A stretch of 64,000 nucleotides of DNA from an uncultured Burkholderiaceae bacterium. Its GTDB lineage: Bacteria > Pseudomonadota > Gammaproteobacteria > Burkholderiales > Burkholderiaceae. Positions 24,376 through 33,716 of the stretch are shown here, in pieces. Each line of letters starts with the position of its first letter. Positions within the stretch are counted from its first letter, which is position 1. The notes under the pieces were generated by a model that worked only from the letters and a program-made list of their open reading frames with translations, searched no databases and was not told the origin of the DNA. Where the stretch lies: NCBI GenBank assembly GCA_937871985.1, contig CALMPB010000328.1:34762-98761 (forward strand). Reading direction: 5' to 3'. The translations under genes and the position numbers were made by a program.

Positions 24376-26109
24376 TCACACAGGCAGTTCGGCATCGCCA
24401 TGCGCTCGGACTTCACCCGTGCCAGAATCGATTTCGACACCGTAGTCGCGCCGCGCCGACTCGATGCTGATATAGCCCTGGGCAACGTCGTAGGCCACTT
24501 TTTCGGCCGGGCGCAGCCGCGGGTCGCCATACCCGCCGCCCCCGCCCGAGCGCAGTCTCAGCGCATCGCCCTTCTTCAACCGGCGATGGGCGAGCTTGGC
24601 GTTGGGCAAAGCTTCTTCCCAAACCCCATCGACACGCACGCCCACCGAATTGCCGTCGGCCTGCATGCCGCCGTTCAGCCCCCAGGGCTTGCACTGCGCG
24701 CGCTCTATCGAGGTGTCGAACGAGAATGGCGCAAGCGCCTGGACGACCAGGTCGGCGCCCAGGCCGCCACGATGCTGGCCCGGGCCGCCGCTGTCCTGGC
24801 GCAGCGCATAGCGCTCGATCAATATGGGGTATTTGGACTCGATCTGCTCGACGGGGCTGTTATGCGTGTCTCCGTCGTTGATGCAGACCGTCACGGAAAC
24901 TCCGTCCTCGGTGGATTTCGCCCCCCAGCCTCCGCCCAGCGGCCCGATGCTGGCGATATAGAAGCGCCCGTCCTTGGGTGAAAAGCCATGCAGGGTCGCC
25001 ACGACCAGGTCGGCGTGGTGCCCGGCAATGACATGGTCGGGCAGAGCCGGCGCAAGCGCCTTGAAGATCGTGTCGATCACCGTCATGGGAAACGTCATCC
25101 ACCAGCGCATCGGCGCCGGGCGCGTCGCGCTGACGATGCTGCCTTCGGGCACGATCACGTTCAGGGAACGGAAGCTGCCGTCGTTGACCGGATACCATTC
25201 GGGCGTCGTCAGGCACTTGTAGGCGACCTGGGCGCACGCGATGCCCGTCGTGACGCCCGAATTGTAGAAACCGCTGACCTGGCGGCTGACCTCGGACAAG
25301 TCGATCGTGACCTGGCCGGCCTGCACTACTACCTTTACCCGTATCGGCACCGGCACGCCCAGGTTGACGCCATCGTCGTCCATGAACGATTCGGCCTCGT
25401 ACACGCCGTCGGGAATCTTGCTGGCATTGGCGCGCGCGGCCGCGTCCGTGTGATCCATGATGGTGGCGATGGAGGCCAGCACCTCGTCCTTGCCGTAGCG
25501 GTCGAGCAATTCCAGAAAGCGCCGCTCGCCCGTGGTGACGGCCGTTATCTGGGCGCGCAGGTCGCCCATGGCAAGATCCGGCAAGCGCACGTTGAGGGTG
25601 ATGATGTCCAGCAAGTCCTGGTTGACCACGCCGGCGCTCTGGTACTTGAGAATGGGTATCTGCAGCCCTTCGGAATAAATGTCCGTGGTTACCTGGCCTA
25701 TCGTTCCGCCCACGTCCAGCCAGTGCGCCATGCAGCAGGTGAACCCCTGGATTTCGCCTTCGTAGAATACAGGCAGGGTGAACGTGACGTGGTTAAGGTG
25801 GCTGCCCGTGATGTAGGCGTCGTTGGTGACGATGATGTCCCCGGGATGGATGTTCTCCAGCCCGAAGTGACGGATCTTGGCCTTGATGGTTTCCGACATC
25901 CCCCGGATGAACATGGGCAGGCCCAGCCCGATCGAAATGGTTTCGCCCTGCGCGGTGAACAGCCCCACGGTGAAGTCCAGGGCTTCGTAGATGATCATGT
26001 TGTACGCCGTGCGCATCAGATTGGTCTTCATTTCCTCCGTGACGGCCAGCACCCCATTGCGCACCAGTTCAACCGTGATGGGATCCACATTGTGTTTTGC
26101 CGCATTCAT
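24376..26109 (-). CDS. hyuB: Hydantoinase B/oxoprolinase family protein
   Basis: Protein of 577 aa, the usual HyuB length. Recognisable stretches are DPITVELVRNGVLAVTEEMKTNLMRTAYN, GDIIVTNDAYITGSHLNHVTF, and the late GGPGQHRGGLGADLVVQ with LRSGGGGGYGDP. With HyuA it forms an ATP-dependent enzyme that opens cyclic amides (hydantoins, oxoproline) or carboxylates related substrates such as acetone or acetophenone. The start overlaps hyuA by 4 bases, and GGAGAA lies upstream. The actual substrate is unknown. Confidence 0.92.
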   Translation of the reverse strand: MNAAKHNVDPITVELVRNGVLAVTEEMKTNLMRTAYNMIIYEALDFTVGLFTAQGETISIGLGLPMFIRGMSETIKAKIRHFGLENIHPGDIIVTNDAYITGSHLNHVTFTLPVFYEGEIQGFTCCMAHWLDVGGTIGQVTTDIYSEGLQIPILKYQSAGVVNQDLLDIITLNVRLPDLAMGDLRAQITAVTTGERRFLELLDRYGKDEVLASIATIMDHTDAAARANASKIPDGVYEAESFMDDDGVNLGVPVPIRVKVVVQAGQVTIDLSEVSRQVSGFYNSGVTTGIACAQVAYKCLTTPEWYPVNDGSFRSLNVIVPEGSIVSATRPAPMRWWMTFPMTVIDTIFKALAPALPDHVIAGHHADLVVATLHGFSPKDGRFYIASIGPLGGGWGAKSTEDGVSVTVCINDGDTHNSPVEQIESKYPILIERYALRQDSGGPGQHRGGLGADLVVQALAPFSFDTSIERAQCKPWGLNGGMQADGNSVGVRVDGVWEEALPNAKLAHRRLKKGDALRLRSGGGGGYGDPRLRPAEKVAYDVAQGYISIESARRDYGVEIDSGTGEVRAHGDAELPV

Positions 26110-28199
26110 CGCTGTTCTCCGATCTCGATATCAAGGTTTCCAAAGGGATCGACCACGACGCGATCCGTGGGCAGCACCACCGTGGTCGACGCATGCTCTT
26201 CGATCAGGGCGGGGCCCTGGATGCGATCGCCGGCCTGCAAAAGCGTGCGGTCGTATACGGGGGTGTCCACGAACCCGGCATCGTCGAAGAACACCGGTTT
26301 TCGGCGAACCTGCGCCGCCGCAGCGTCCCGGCCGGAGACCGGGCTGTGCTTTTCCTGGGGCGGCTTGAGCATCGTGCCCGCCACGGAAACCCGGACGCTG
26401 ACGATCTGCGCGGCTTCCTTGGGCGCGCAAGTGCCATAGCGCAGCAAATGCACGTCGTCGAAGGCACGTTTGACGCCATCGACGTCCCGACTCTCGAAAA
26501 GCGCCTGGGGAAGCTCGACCGTCACCGCGTGCTCCTGGCCCACGTAGCGCATGTCCGCATAGCGCTTGATGTCGATGGACTGGGCACGGGTGGCGGAGGC
26601 CAGGATCGCATCCTGGCCGGCCTGCTCCATTTCCCGGTACAAGGATTCGATGCCGTCGAACGCCGCCTCGGACAACGCCTGGAAGCATGAGCGCACATAG
26701 TCGTACCGCAGATCGCTGAAAAGCATGCCGTAGGCGGAAAAATGCCCCGGCGAAAAAGGAATGACGACGCGGCGGATGCCCAGTTCCCGGGCAATGGCCG
26801 AAGCATGCAAGGGGCCGGCGCCGCCGTACACGATCATGGTGAAGGCGCCCGCGTCCAGCCCGCGCTCCGTCGTCACGCCCTTCACGGCATACGACATGGC
26901 CGTCACCGCAATCCTCAAGATGCCGTTGGCCGCCGTTTGCGTGTCCAGGCCCAATCGCTGGGCAAGATGCTCGTCCACCGCCCTGGTGGCGGCGTCCACG
27001 TCGAGCTTCATGCTGCCGCCCAGAAAGCACTCGGGGTCGAGCCGGCCCAGCAACAGGTTGGCGTCGGTGACGGTGGGCTGGGCGCCGCCCCGCCCGTAGC
27101 AAGCGGGGCCGGGCATGGATCCCGCGCTGCGCGGGCCGACCCGCAAGGCGCCGCCTTCGTTCAGGGCTGCAATGCTGCCGCCTCCGGTGCCCACTTCAAA
27201 AATATCGATCATGGGAATCTGGATGGGCAGGGCTTTGGCGTAGCCGCCGATCAGCGCGCTTCCCGTCGTCAGCGGAACGCCGTTGCTGATCACGCCGGCC
27301 TTGGCGGTGGTGCCGCCCATGTCGAAGGCAATGGCCTGCGTGAGCCCCAGTTGGGCGCAGATGGCCTGCGCCCCGATGACCCCCGCGGCCGGGCCCGATT
27401 CCAGCATTCTTACGCAATAACGCTTGGCGTCGTCGACAGGGAAAAGACCGCCCGTGGACTGAACGGCATAGAAGTTACCCCGGAATTCGCTTTGCTCCAG
27501 ATGGGATTCGAGCTCCTGCAGATAGGACTCCACCCTGGGGCCGACGTAGGCGTTCGCGGCCACCGAGGAAGCCCGCTCGAACTCGCGGTATTCCTTCGAC
27601 AATTCATGGGAAGCCGTGACGAACACCGAAGGTATTTCTTCTTCGACGATCTCCCTCACGCGCTTTTCGTGCGCATCGTTGCTGTAGGAGTGCAACAGGA
27701 TGACGGCAACGGCTTCGACGCCGCGCTCCTTGAGCTCCCTGGCAATGTCGCGCACCCTTTGCTCTTGCAATTCCTTATGGACGGTTCCGTCCGCAAGCAG
27801 CCTTTCCTCGACCTCGAACCGCATGGATCGCTCCACCAGCGGTTCGTGCTTTGAAAAGTAAAGGTTGTAGGCGTCGGGCCGGTTGATCCGGCCGATTTCG
27901 TAAATATCCCGAAAGCCCTCGGTGATGAGCAGGGCGGTTCGCGCCCCGCTGCGCTCGAGCAAGGTGTTGATGACAATGGTCGAGCCATGCAGGAAGATGT
28001 CGGCGTCCTTGAACTGGACTCCGGCGATGTCCAGTGTGTCTTGAATGCCCTTTACCAGGCTGTCGTGCGTGGAAAGCGATTTGCCAAACAGCAGTTGCTT
28101 GCCGCTTTCGTCGAACGCGGCCAGATCCGTGAAGGTTCCGCCGATATCGACGGCCAGCCGAAGCCGGCGCTGCGCGGGTGTCGAAGTCGTGATGCTCAT
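26106..28199 (-). CDS. hyuA: Hydantoinase A/oxoprolinase family protein
   Basis: Protein of 697 aa. The N-terminal actin-like ATP site is RLAVDIGGTFTDLAAFDE, and the second phosphate motif is QAIAFDMGGTTAKAGVISNG, followed by the HyuA core (GAGGGSIA-like VGTGGGSIAALNEGGALRVGPRSAGS). It supplies ATP-driven activation for HyuB. A stem-loop at 28218-28247 separates it from the MFS gene upstream on the same strand. Confidence 0.92.
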   Translation of the reverse strand: MSITTSTPAQRRLRLAVDIGGTFTDLAAFDESGKQLLFGKSLSTHDSLVKGIQDTLDIAGVQFKDADIFLHGSTIVINTLLERSGARTALLITEGFRDIYEIGRINRPDAYNLYFSKHEPLVERSMRFEVEERLLADGTVHKELQEQRVRDIARELKERGVEAVAVILLHSYSNDAHEKRVREIVEEEIPSVFVTASHELSKEYREFERASSVAANAYVGPRVESYLQELESHLEQSEFRGNFYAVQSTGGLFPVDDAKRYCVRMLESGPAAGVIGAQAICAQLGLTQAIAFDMGGTTAKAGVISNGVPLTTGSALIGGYAKALPIQIPMIDIFEVGTGGGSIAALNEGGALRVGPRSAGSMPGPACYGRGGAQPTVTDANLLLGRLDPECFLGGSMKLDVDAATRAVDEHLAQRLGLDTQTAANGILRIAVTAMSYAVKGVTTERGLDAGAFTMIVYGGAGPLHASAIARELGIRRVVIPFSPGHFSAYGMLFSDLRYDYVRSCFQALSEAAFDGIESLYREMEQAGQDAILASATRAQSIDIKRYADMRYVGQEHAVTVELPQALFESRDVDGVKRAFDDVHLLRYGTCAPKEAAQIVSVRVSVAGTMLKPPQEKHSPVSGRDAAAAQVRRKPVFFDDAGFVDTPVYDRTLLQAGDRIQGPALIEEHASTTVVLPTDRVVVDPFGNLDIEIGEQR

Positions 28200-28217
28200 G
28201 ATGCCCTGGAAAATGCT

Positions 28218-28247
28218 GAATCCGCTCCGTCGACTCCGCGCGGATTC
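28218..28247. other. Inverted repeat between MFS and hyuA genes
   Basis: Perfect 8-base arms GAATCCGC (28218-28225) and GCGGATTC (28240-28247) with a 14-base loop, lying 19 bases ahead of hyuA. There is no T-run, so it is more likely an operator or mRNA processing/attenuation hairpin than a full terminator. Confidence 0.45.
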
Positions 28248-28313
28248 ATTGTTGTCGGAATAGCCGGAGCAGGCCTCGATGAATAGGTGTTGACAGGCCC
28301 CAGTACCTTCGCC

Positions 28314-29735
28314 CTACGAGGCGATTTCGTCCAGGGCCCTGCCCTTGGTTTCCAGCCCAAACAGCGCTACCGCCGCGCCCCCAACCACTGCGGCCCCACC
28401 AAACAAGATGAACACGGAATTGATGGAGCCGCCGGTAAGCAACGCTCCCACCACGACCGGCCCAATGATCGACCCGATTCTGAGCCAGCCGCTGGCCGTT
28501 CCCGCTCCAATGGCCCGTATCCGCGTGGGGTAGATCTCCGGCGCATACACATACAGGCCGGCCAATAGAAAAGTGATGAACAGCATGCTTATCGATGCGC
28601 AGACCATGACCTCGAATGCGGGAACCGCGGTGCCCGCGTAAGCCAGGTAAAGCATGGGTATGGCGCCTCCGAAGAAGCCGATCATGAAGGTTTTACGGCG
28701 CCCGATGTAATCGATCAGATAAATACCGGCGAATGTCGCCAGGAATCCCACGATATTGCTGAACATCCCATAGCGCAGGGCCACGTCCACCGGCAGGTGG
28801 TACTCGGTGCGATAAAGTGTCGGCATCCATGCAATCAGGCCGTATCCGGTCAATGATGTGCAAAACGCCATGATCCACACGCCCACGGTGCGAGCCGCCA
28901 GGCCGTCGGTAAGCAGTTGCTTGAACGAAGGACGGCGATGAACGGGAGGAATGGTCACAGCCAACGGCGGCAGCGCCTCGCGTTTTTCAGCGGGCAGATG
29001 CCCTTCGATATCGGAAAGGATTTTCTCTGCTTCGCGGATGCGGCCGTTGGCGGCCAGCCACCGCGGCGACTCGGGCACCAGACGCGGCAGCAACAGGCCG
29101 AGAATGATAGGCAGGGCTCCGATGAAGAACATGGACTTCCACCCGTAGGCGGGAATGACCCATACGGCGATGACCGAGGTCAGCAGCACCCCGAACGAAA
29201 ACCCCGACTCCAGCGTAAAGATGATCCGGCCCCGATTCTTGGCGGGGCTGAGTTCGTTCAGATACGTGGCCGCGATGGGAACCTCGCCGCCCAGGCCGAT
29301 GCCCTGGAGGAACCTGAATGCGACGAAGATCACGAAGCCCCAGGCATACGCCGACCCCAGGCTGAACAACCCCATGATCACCAGCGCATACTTGAACGCG
29401 GCGATCCGGCCGAAGCGCTCCGCGGCGGCGCCCATCAGCAGGGCTCCGATCAATTGGCCAAGATAGCCCATGGAGATCATTATCCCGATTTCGCCCGGTG
29501 ACAGCTTCCACTGCATCGCCAGCACGGGAAGCACGAAGGCAATGGCAACAGCGTCGAAGGCATCGAAGACGTGCCCCACGGCGGCCACGGCCAGCAGCTT
29601 GGCGTGCCAGCCGGAAACCGGCAGGCGCTCTATCCGCGCCGATATCAATGCAACATCGCGACGGCCCTCTTCCGCACTACTTAAACCGGTATCCGTGGGT
29701 TGGCTCCCCACCTCCCTTGGTATTGCTCCTTCCAT
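28314..29735 (-). CDS. MFS transporter, sugar/aromatic acid:H+ symporter type
   Basis: Protein of 473 aa with twelve membrane segments and the MFS signatures LMGAAAERFGRIAAFKYALV (loop 2-3) and RFLQGIGLGGEVPIAATYLNELSPAKNRGRI. The family includes uptake carriers for aromatic acids and other small carboxylates. AAGGAG precedes the ATG. It is the first gene of the minus-strand run through hyuA, hyuB, FAH and iclR, so it probably imports the substrate of that pathway. Confidence 0.9.
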   Translation of the reverse strand: MEGAIPREVGSQPTDTGLSSAEEGRRDVALISARIERLPVSGWHAKLLAVAAVGHVFDAFDAVAIAFVLPVLAMQWKLSPGEIGIMISMGYLGQLIGALLMGAAAERFGRIAAFKYALVIMGLFSLGSAYAWGFVIFVAFRFLQGIGLGGEVPIAATYLNELSPAKNRGRIIFTLESGFSFGVLLTSVIAVWVIPAYGWKSMFFIGALPIILGLLLPRLVPESPRWLAANGRIREAEKILSDIEGHLPAEKREALPPLAVTIPPVHRRPSFKQLLTDGLAARTVGVWIMAFCTSLTGYGLIAWMPTLYRTEYHLPVDVALRYGMFSNIVGFLATFAGIYLIDYIGRRKTFMIGFFGGAIPMLYLAYAGTAVPAFEVMVCASISMLFITFLLAGLYVYAPEIYPTRIRAIGAGTASGWLRIGSIIGPVVVGALLTGGSINSVFILFGGAAVVGGAAVALFGLETKGRALDEIAS

Positions 29736-29749
29736 GTCGTCTCCTTTTG

Positions 29750-29763
29750 GTGAAATATTTCAC
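29750..29763. promoter_or_regulatory. Palindromic operator, proximal copy
   Basis: Perfect 14-base palindrome GTGAAATATTTCAC, 15 bases upstream of the MFS ATG and just outside its ribosome site. The same palindrome recurs at 29861-29874, so both are probably bound by one regulator; the cluster's IclR protein is the best candidate. Confidence 0.6.
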
Positions 29764-29859
29764 TTTTTTGTAACCACAAAAAACAGCAAAACAGTATTCA
29801 TGCAATCACCCTGCGTGCTTCTTTCCGCAATTGCGGCGCCGGTTCGGCTTTTTTGATTT

Positions 29860-29875
29860 AGTGAAATATTTCACT
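29860..29875. promoter_or_regulatory. Palindromic operator, distal copy
   Basis: Perfect 16-base palindrome AGTGAAATATTTCACT, containing the 14-base proximal palindrome exactly. The centres are 111 bases apart, a spacing that would allow looping. The rest of 29736-30038 holds no gene that I can support; it is AT-rich between about 29850 and 29960. Confidence 0.6.
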
Positions 29876-30038
29876 TTTATATGAAAAACCATAGAGCCGG
29901 TCGTTTTTCTAAAATTATTAAATCAGCTTTTATACAGATGCGCAAGAAAATTAACACGTCAAAAAAACAGCCGGAACCACGCACCGGCCGCCAAGGCCGC
30001 AAAGGCCTGTTCACGCCGCAGCGTTGCGCACAGGCTTT

Positions 30039-30746
30039 CTATAGATACATCAGCACCGTTGCTCCCAACACATTCATCAGCCCGATCAGAACCATGACCA
30101 GTCCGGCGACGGAACCCTCTTCGCGGCCCAGTTCGTAAGCCTTGGCGGTTCCCGCGCCATGGGCGCCCACACCCAACAAGGCGCCGCGCGCCAGGGACGA
30201 GCGTATCGGCAGCCAGGACAGCATGGATTGGCCGATGATGGCGCCAAGCACGCCGGTCACCACCACGAAGATGGCGGTCAGGTCGGGAATGCCGCCGATA
30301 TCGCCGGACACCTCCATGGCAAAAGGCGTGCTGATGGAACGCGGAAGCAGGCTCAAGCGCAGCGCGCCGTCCAGGCCGAGCAGCGTGGCAAGCCCCCAGC
30401 CGGTGGCGATGGCCGTGGCGCTGCCCGCCACCATGCCAATCAGCAGCACCGGCCAATGGCGGCGCACGAGCGCGCGCTGCTCGTAAATGGGCACAGCGAA
30501 CGCCACCGTGGCCGGGCCCAGCAGGCTTACCATCCATCCCGCGCCCTGAATGTAATCCTGGTAGCTGACATGCGCCGCCAGAACCACCGCGATCAGCAGC
30601 GCGGGCGCCAGCGCCAGCGGCGTCAGCCACCACCTGGCATAACGCGCGTACAGCCGTTTGGCGATCACGTAGAAAACGATGGTCAAGGCCGACCACAACA
30701 AGCCATCGGCCAATGGCCTCATGCCGGACAACACGGATGCGACCAT
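30039..30746 (-). CDS. lrgB: LrgB/CidB family membrane protein
   Basis: Protein of 235 aa, hydrophobic throughout, with LLWSALTIVFYVIAKRLYARY at the start, LLGPATVAFAVPIYEQRALVRRHW in the middle and LGVGAHGAGTAKAYELG near the end, all typical of LrgB. With LrgA it forms a holin-like or overflow-metabolite export system. Its start is 3 bases after the lrgA stop. Confidence 0.92.
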   Translation of the reverse strand: MVASVLSGMRPLADGLLWSALTIVFYVIAKRLYARYARWWLTPLALAPALLIAVVLAAHVSYQDYIQGAGWMVSLLGPATVAFAVPIYEQRALVRRHWPVLLIGMVAGSATAIATGWGLATLLGLDGALRLSLLPRSISTPFAMEVSGDIGGIPDLTAIFVVVTGVLGAIIGQSMLSWLPIRSSLARGALLGVGAHGAGTAKAYELGREEGSVAGLVMVLIGLMNVLGATVLMYL

Positions 30747-30749
30747 GAT

Positions 30750-31172
30750 TCAGCCCTGCCCGCCGCCGCGCCGCCCTTGCCTGGACATCCACGCATAACA
30801 GGCGTCGACGGTCAGCGCCGTGACCGCCATGACGGTCACCGTGCCCGCGAGAATCACCAGAAGTATCTTCGCGCCGAGCAGGCCGATGAATTCGCCGTGC
30901 TGGGTGACGGCCAGCACGGCCGGCACGAAGAACAGCAGCATTTCCGCCAGAAACCATTGCGCGCCGCGGCGCATGCTCATCGGGCTGATGCAGCCGGTCG
31001 CCAGCAAGGCCAGCAGCAGCGCCAATCCGACGATGCCGCCGGGCACGGGTAGATGCGCCAGCCGGACCAGCGCCTCGCCCAGCAGCCAAAAGCCGATGAT
31101 CAGGCCGATTTGCGCAAGCCTTGCCTGATGCAGGCCGCGCCGGAAATTTACAGTGAGGGCACGTGTCTTCAT
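30750..31172 (-). CDS. lrgA: LrgA/CidA family holin-like protein
   Basis: Protein of 140 aa from ATG 31172 (MKTRALTVNFRRGL), with GGAG upstream. Four membrane segments; the signature LAHLPVPGGIVGLALLLALLATG and FLAEMLLFFVPAVLAVTQH identify the CidA/LrgA family. It is cotranscribed with lrgB and divergent from a LysR gene, the arrangement seen for CidR-controlled cidAB. Confidence 0.9.
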   Translation of the reverse strand: MKTRALTVNFRRGLHQARLAQIGLIIGFWLLGEALVRLAHLPVPGGIVGLALLLALLATGCISPMSMRRGAQWFLAEMLLFFVPAVLAVTQHGEFIGLLGAKILLVILAGTVTVMAVTALTVDACYAWMSRQGRRGGGQG

Positions 31173-31217
31173 GAATGGATCAACTCCTGTGAAGACAGTG
31201 TAGGTTTCGCCCAAATC

Positions 31218-31241
31218 ATTCTACAAATGAATTATTAGAAT
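31218..31241. promoter_or_regulatory. Candidate LysR operator in the lrgAB/LysR spacer
   Basis: ATTCTA (31218-31223) and TAGAAT (31236-31241) form an interrupted dyad, and GAAT/ATTC (31238-31252) repeats the theme beside it. It lies between the divergent lrgA and LysR genes in an AT-rich spacer. Confidence 0.4.
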
Positions 31242-31366
31242 ATTTTTGATTCGATGCTGGAATAATATAAGGGGATCGGCGGCGCGGCTGAACCCGCCCG
31301 GACGCAGGCCGGAACGCCCAAACACGGCCCGGCGCGGCCTGGCAACGAACCAATACGGAGGATCCC

Positions 31367-32326
31367 ATGGAGTTGCGCAACCTGCGGGCATTTGTCGAAG
31401 TCGTTCGCCAAGGGGGGTTTTCGCGGGCGGCCAAAGTTGTTTTTGCCACACAGCCCACGGTCAGCAAGGCCGTCAGGCAACTGGAAGAAGAACTGGGCAC
31501 GCCGCTGCTCGATCGCATCGGCCACCGCCATACGCCGACCTCGGCCGGCGAGGCGGTTTACCGCCATGCCACCCGCATGCTGACGACGCGCGACGAGCTT
31601 TTGGCCGAACTACAGGACATCCAGGGACTGCGGCGCGGCACGCTGCAGCTGGGCTTGCCGACTATTGGATCCAGCACACTGTTCGCCCCGCTGTTTGCCA
31701 TCTATCGCCAGCGCTACCCCGCCATCGACATCCGGCTGGCCGAACACGGCAGCGTGCAGCTCGAGGAAATCCTGCGGGCGGGCGATATCGAGCTGGCCGC
31801 GACGCTGCTGCCGGTAAGCCATGAATTCGAAAGCCAGGCGGTGCGCAAGGAGCCCCTCGTGGCGCTGATGCCGGCCAACCACAAGCTGGCCCGCCGTTCC
31901 TCGGTCAGGCTGGACGACCTGCGCGCCGAGCCCTTCGTTCAATTGGAAAGCGGCTTTGCGCTGAACCGGATCATTCTCCAGGCCTGCCATCGCCACGGCT
32001 TCGAACCCACCGTGGCCGCGCGCAGCGGTCAGCTCGATTTCCTGACGGCCCTCGTCGCGGCCGGGCTTGGCATAGCTTTTCTGCCGCGCCTGATCATGGA
32101 CGAACGCCGGCAAGCGGGGCTGGCCCACGTCTTGCTGGACGAACCCGACCTCAATTGGGATCTGGCCATGATCTGGCGCCGCGGCGCCTACCTGTCGCTG
32201 GCCGCGCGCGCCTGGCTGGAAATCGTGCGCGACGCGCATTCGGGAGGAAACGCGCCGGCACCGCAAGCAGGGCAGCGCCCACCATCCAGAGCGCCCAGGC
32301 CGCCATCCGCACGCCGCGGCAAGTAG
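31367..32326 (+). CDS. LysR-family regulator, probably of lrgAB (CidR-like)
   Basis: Protein of 319 aa. The helix-turn-helix is MELRNLRAFVEVVRQGGFSRAAKVVFATQPTVSKAVRQLEEELG, preceded by GGAGG. The effector domain begins RRGTLQLGLPTIGSSTLFAPLFAIY, which resembles the YwbI/CidR group that controls holin-like genes. The last 30 residues are proline/arginine-rich and unusual for the family; they may be a lineage-specific tail. Confidence 0.88.
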   Translation: MELRNLRAFVEVVRQGGFSRAAKVVFATQPTVSKAVRQLEEELGTPLLDRIGHRHTPTSAGEAVYRHATRMLTTRDELLAELQDIQGLRRGTLQLGLPTIGSSTLFAPLFAIYRQRYPAIDIRLAEHGSVQLEEILRAGDIELAATLLPVSHEFESQAVRKEPLVALMPANHKLARRSSVRLDDLRAEPFVQLESGFALNRIILQACHRHGFEPTVAARSGQLDFLTALVAAGLGIAFLPRLIMDERRQAGLAHVLLDEPDLNWDLAMIWRRGAYLSLAARAWLEIVRDAHSGGNAPAPQAGQRPPSRAPRPPSARRGK

Positions 32327-32425
32327 CCGAAAACCGTGCCAAACATAGGGTTCCGGACGGGCTCGGTGTTAAGATTATCAAGATCGATGTTGTATTCATC
32401 TCTTCAGAATTCCGGAGTCGGGCTC

Positions 32426-33643
32426 ATGCCTTCACGCCCCATCTATATGGACTACGCGGCCACCTCGCCGGTGGATCCGCGCGTCGCCGACAAAATGACG
32501 CCCTGGCTGTACGAGCATTTCGGCAACCCCGCGTCGCGCACCCACCCTTACGGCTGGGAGGCCGAGGAAGCGGTCGAAGAAGCCCGCTCGCAGGTTGCCC
32601 AGCTGGTCAATGCGGATCCCCGGGAAATCGTCTGGACGTCCGGCGCCACCGAATCCGACAACCTCGCCCTGAAAGGCGCCGCGCACTTCCATGCCGGGCG
32701 CGGCAAACACATCGTCACGGTGAAAACCGAGCACAAGGCCGTGCTCGACACTTGCGCCGAACTCGAACGCCAGGGCTTCGAAGTCACCTACCTGGACGTC
32801 CAGAGCGACGGCCTGCTGGATCTGGACGCCTTCAAGGCGGCGCTGCGGCCCGACACCATCCTCGCCTCGGTCATGTACGTGAACAGCGAAATCGGCGTCA
32901 TCCAGGATATTCCGGCCATCGGCGACCTATGCCGCGAACATGGCGTCCTGTTCCACGTCGACGCCGCGCAGGCTACAGGCAAGGTCGACATCGACCTGCA
33001 GGCTCTCAACGTCGACCTCATGTCCTTCTCGGCGCACAAGACCTGCGGGCCGAAAGGCATAGGCGCGCTGTACATACGCCGCAAGCCGCGCGTGCGCATC
33101 GAAGCGCAAATGCACGGCGGCGGCCACGAAAAGGGCTTTCGCTCGGGCACCCTGCCCACGCACCAGATCGTCGGCATGGGCGAAGCCTTCCGCCTCGCGC
33201 GCCTGGAAATGCACGACGAGAACCTGCGTATCGGCAAGCTGCGCGACCGTCTCTGGGAAGGGCTGTCCAAGCTCGATGCGGTTTACTTCAACGGCAGCCT
33301 CGAACGGCGCTCGTGCAACAACCTGAACCTGAGCTTCGACTACATCGAGGGCGAGTCCCTGCTCATGGCCGTCAAGGACCTGGCCGTTTCAAGCGGCTCG
33401 GCCTGCACGTCGGCCAGCCTCGAGCCTTCCTACGTGCTGCGCGCCCTGGGACGCAGCCACGAACTGGCCCACAGCGCCATCCGCTTCAGCCTGGGCCGTT
33501 TCACCACACAAGAAGAAATCGACTTCGCCGTCAAGCTGATCACCGAACAGGTCGGCAAGCTGCGCGACATGTCGCCGCTATGGGAAATGGCGCAAGAAGG
33601 CATCGACGTGCATTCCCTGCAATGGGAAGATGGCCTGAAATAA
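32426..33643 (+). CDS. iscS: Cysteine desulfurase, IscS type
   Basis: Protein of 405 aa from ATG 32426, almost the exact length of E. coli IscS. The PLP lysine is K205 in [17 protein letters not shown], and the active cysteine is C327 in [21 protein letters not shown], on the long loop typical of group I enzymes. It frees sulfur from cysteine for Fe-S clusters and tRNA thiolation. No iscR, iscU, iscA or hscBA lies next to it, so it may be a second copy outside the isc operon, perhaps useful given the Fe-S-rich phenol hydroxylase in this region. Confidence 0.9.
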   Translation: MPSRPIYMDYAATSPVDPRVADKMTPWLYEHFGNPASRTHPYGWEAEEAVEEARSQVAQLVNADPREIVWTSGATESDNLALKGAAHFHAGRGKHIVTVKTEHKAVLDTCAELERQGFEVTYLDVQSDGLLDLDAFKAALRPDTILASVMYVNSEIGVIQDIPAIGDLCREHGVLFHVDAAQATGKVDIDLQALNVDLMSFSAHKTCGPKGIGALYIRRKPRVRIEAQMHGGGHEKGFRSGTLPTHQIVGMGEAFRLARLEMHDENLRIGKLRDRLWEGLSKLDAVYFNGSLERRSCNNLNLSFDYIEGESLLMAVKDLAVSSGSACTSASLEPSYVLRALGRSHELAHSAIRFSLGRFTTQEEIDFAVKLITEQVGKLRDMSPLWEMAQEGIDVHSLQWEDGLK

Positions 33644-33716
33644 ACAGCGCAACCCGCGGGCCGCACGACATCTGCCTCGAGCCGGGAAGTCCTCATGGCT
33701 CGCAGCCGGAGCCCCG

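Noticed and set aside
29959..31089. Minus-strand 376-codon frame across lrgB and lrgA
   Set aside because: LrgB and LrgA are recognised in the other frames with normal spacing.
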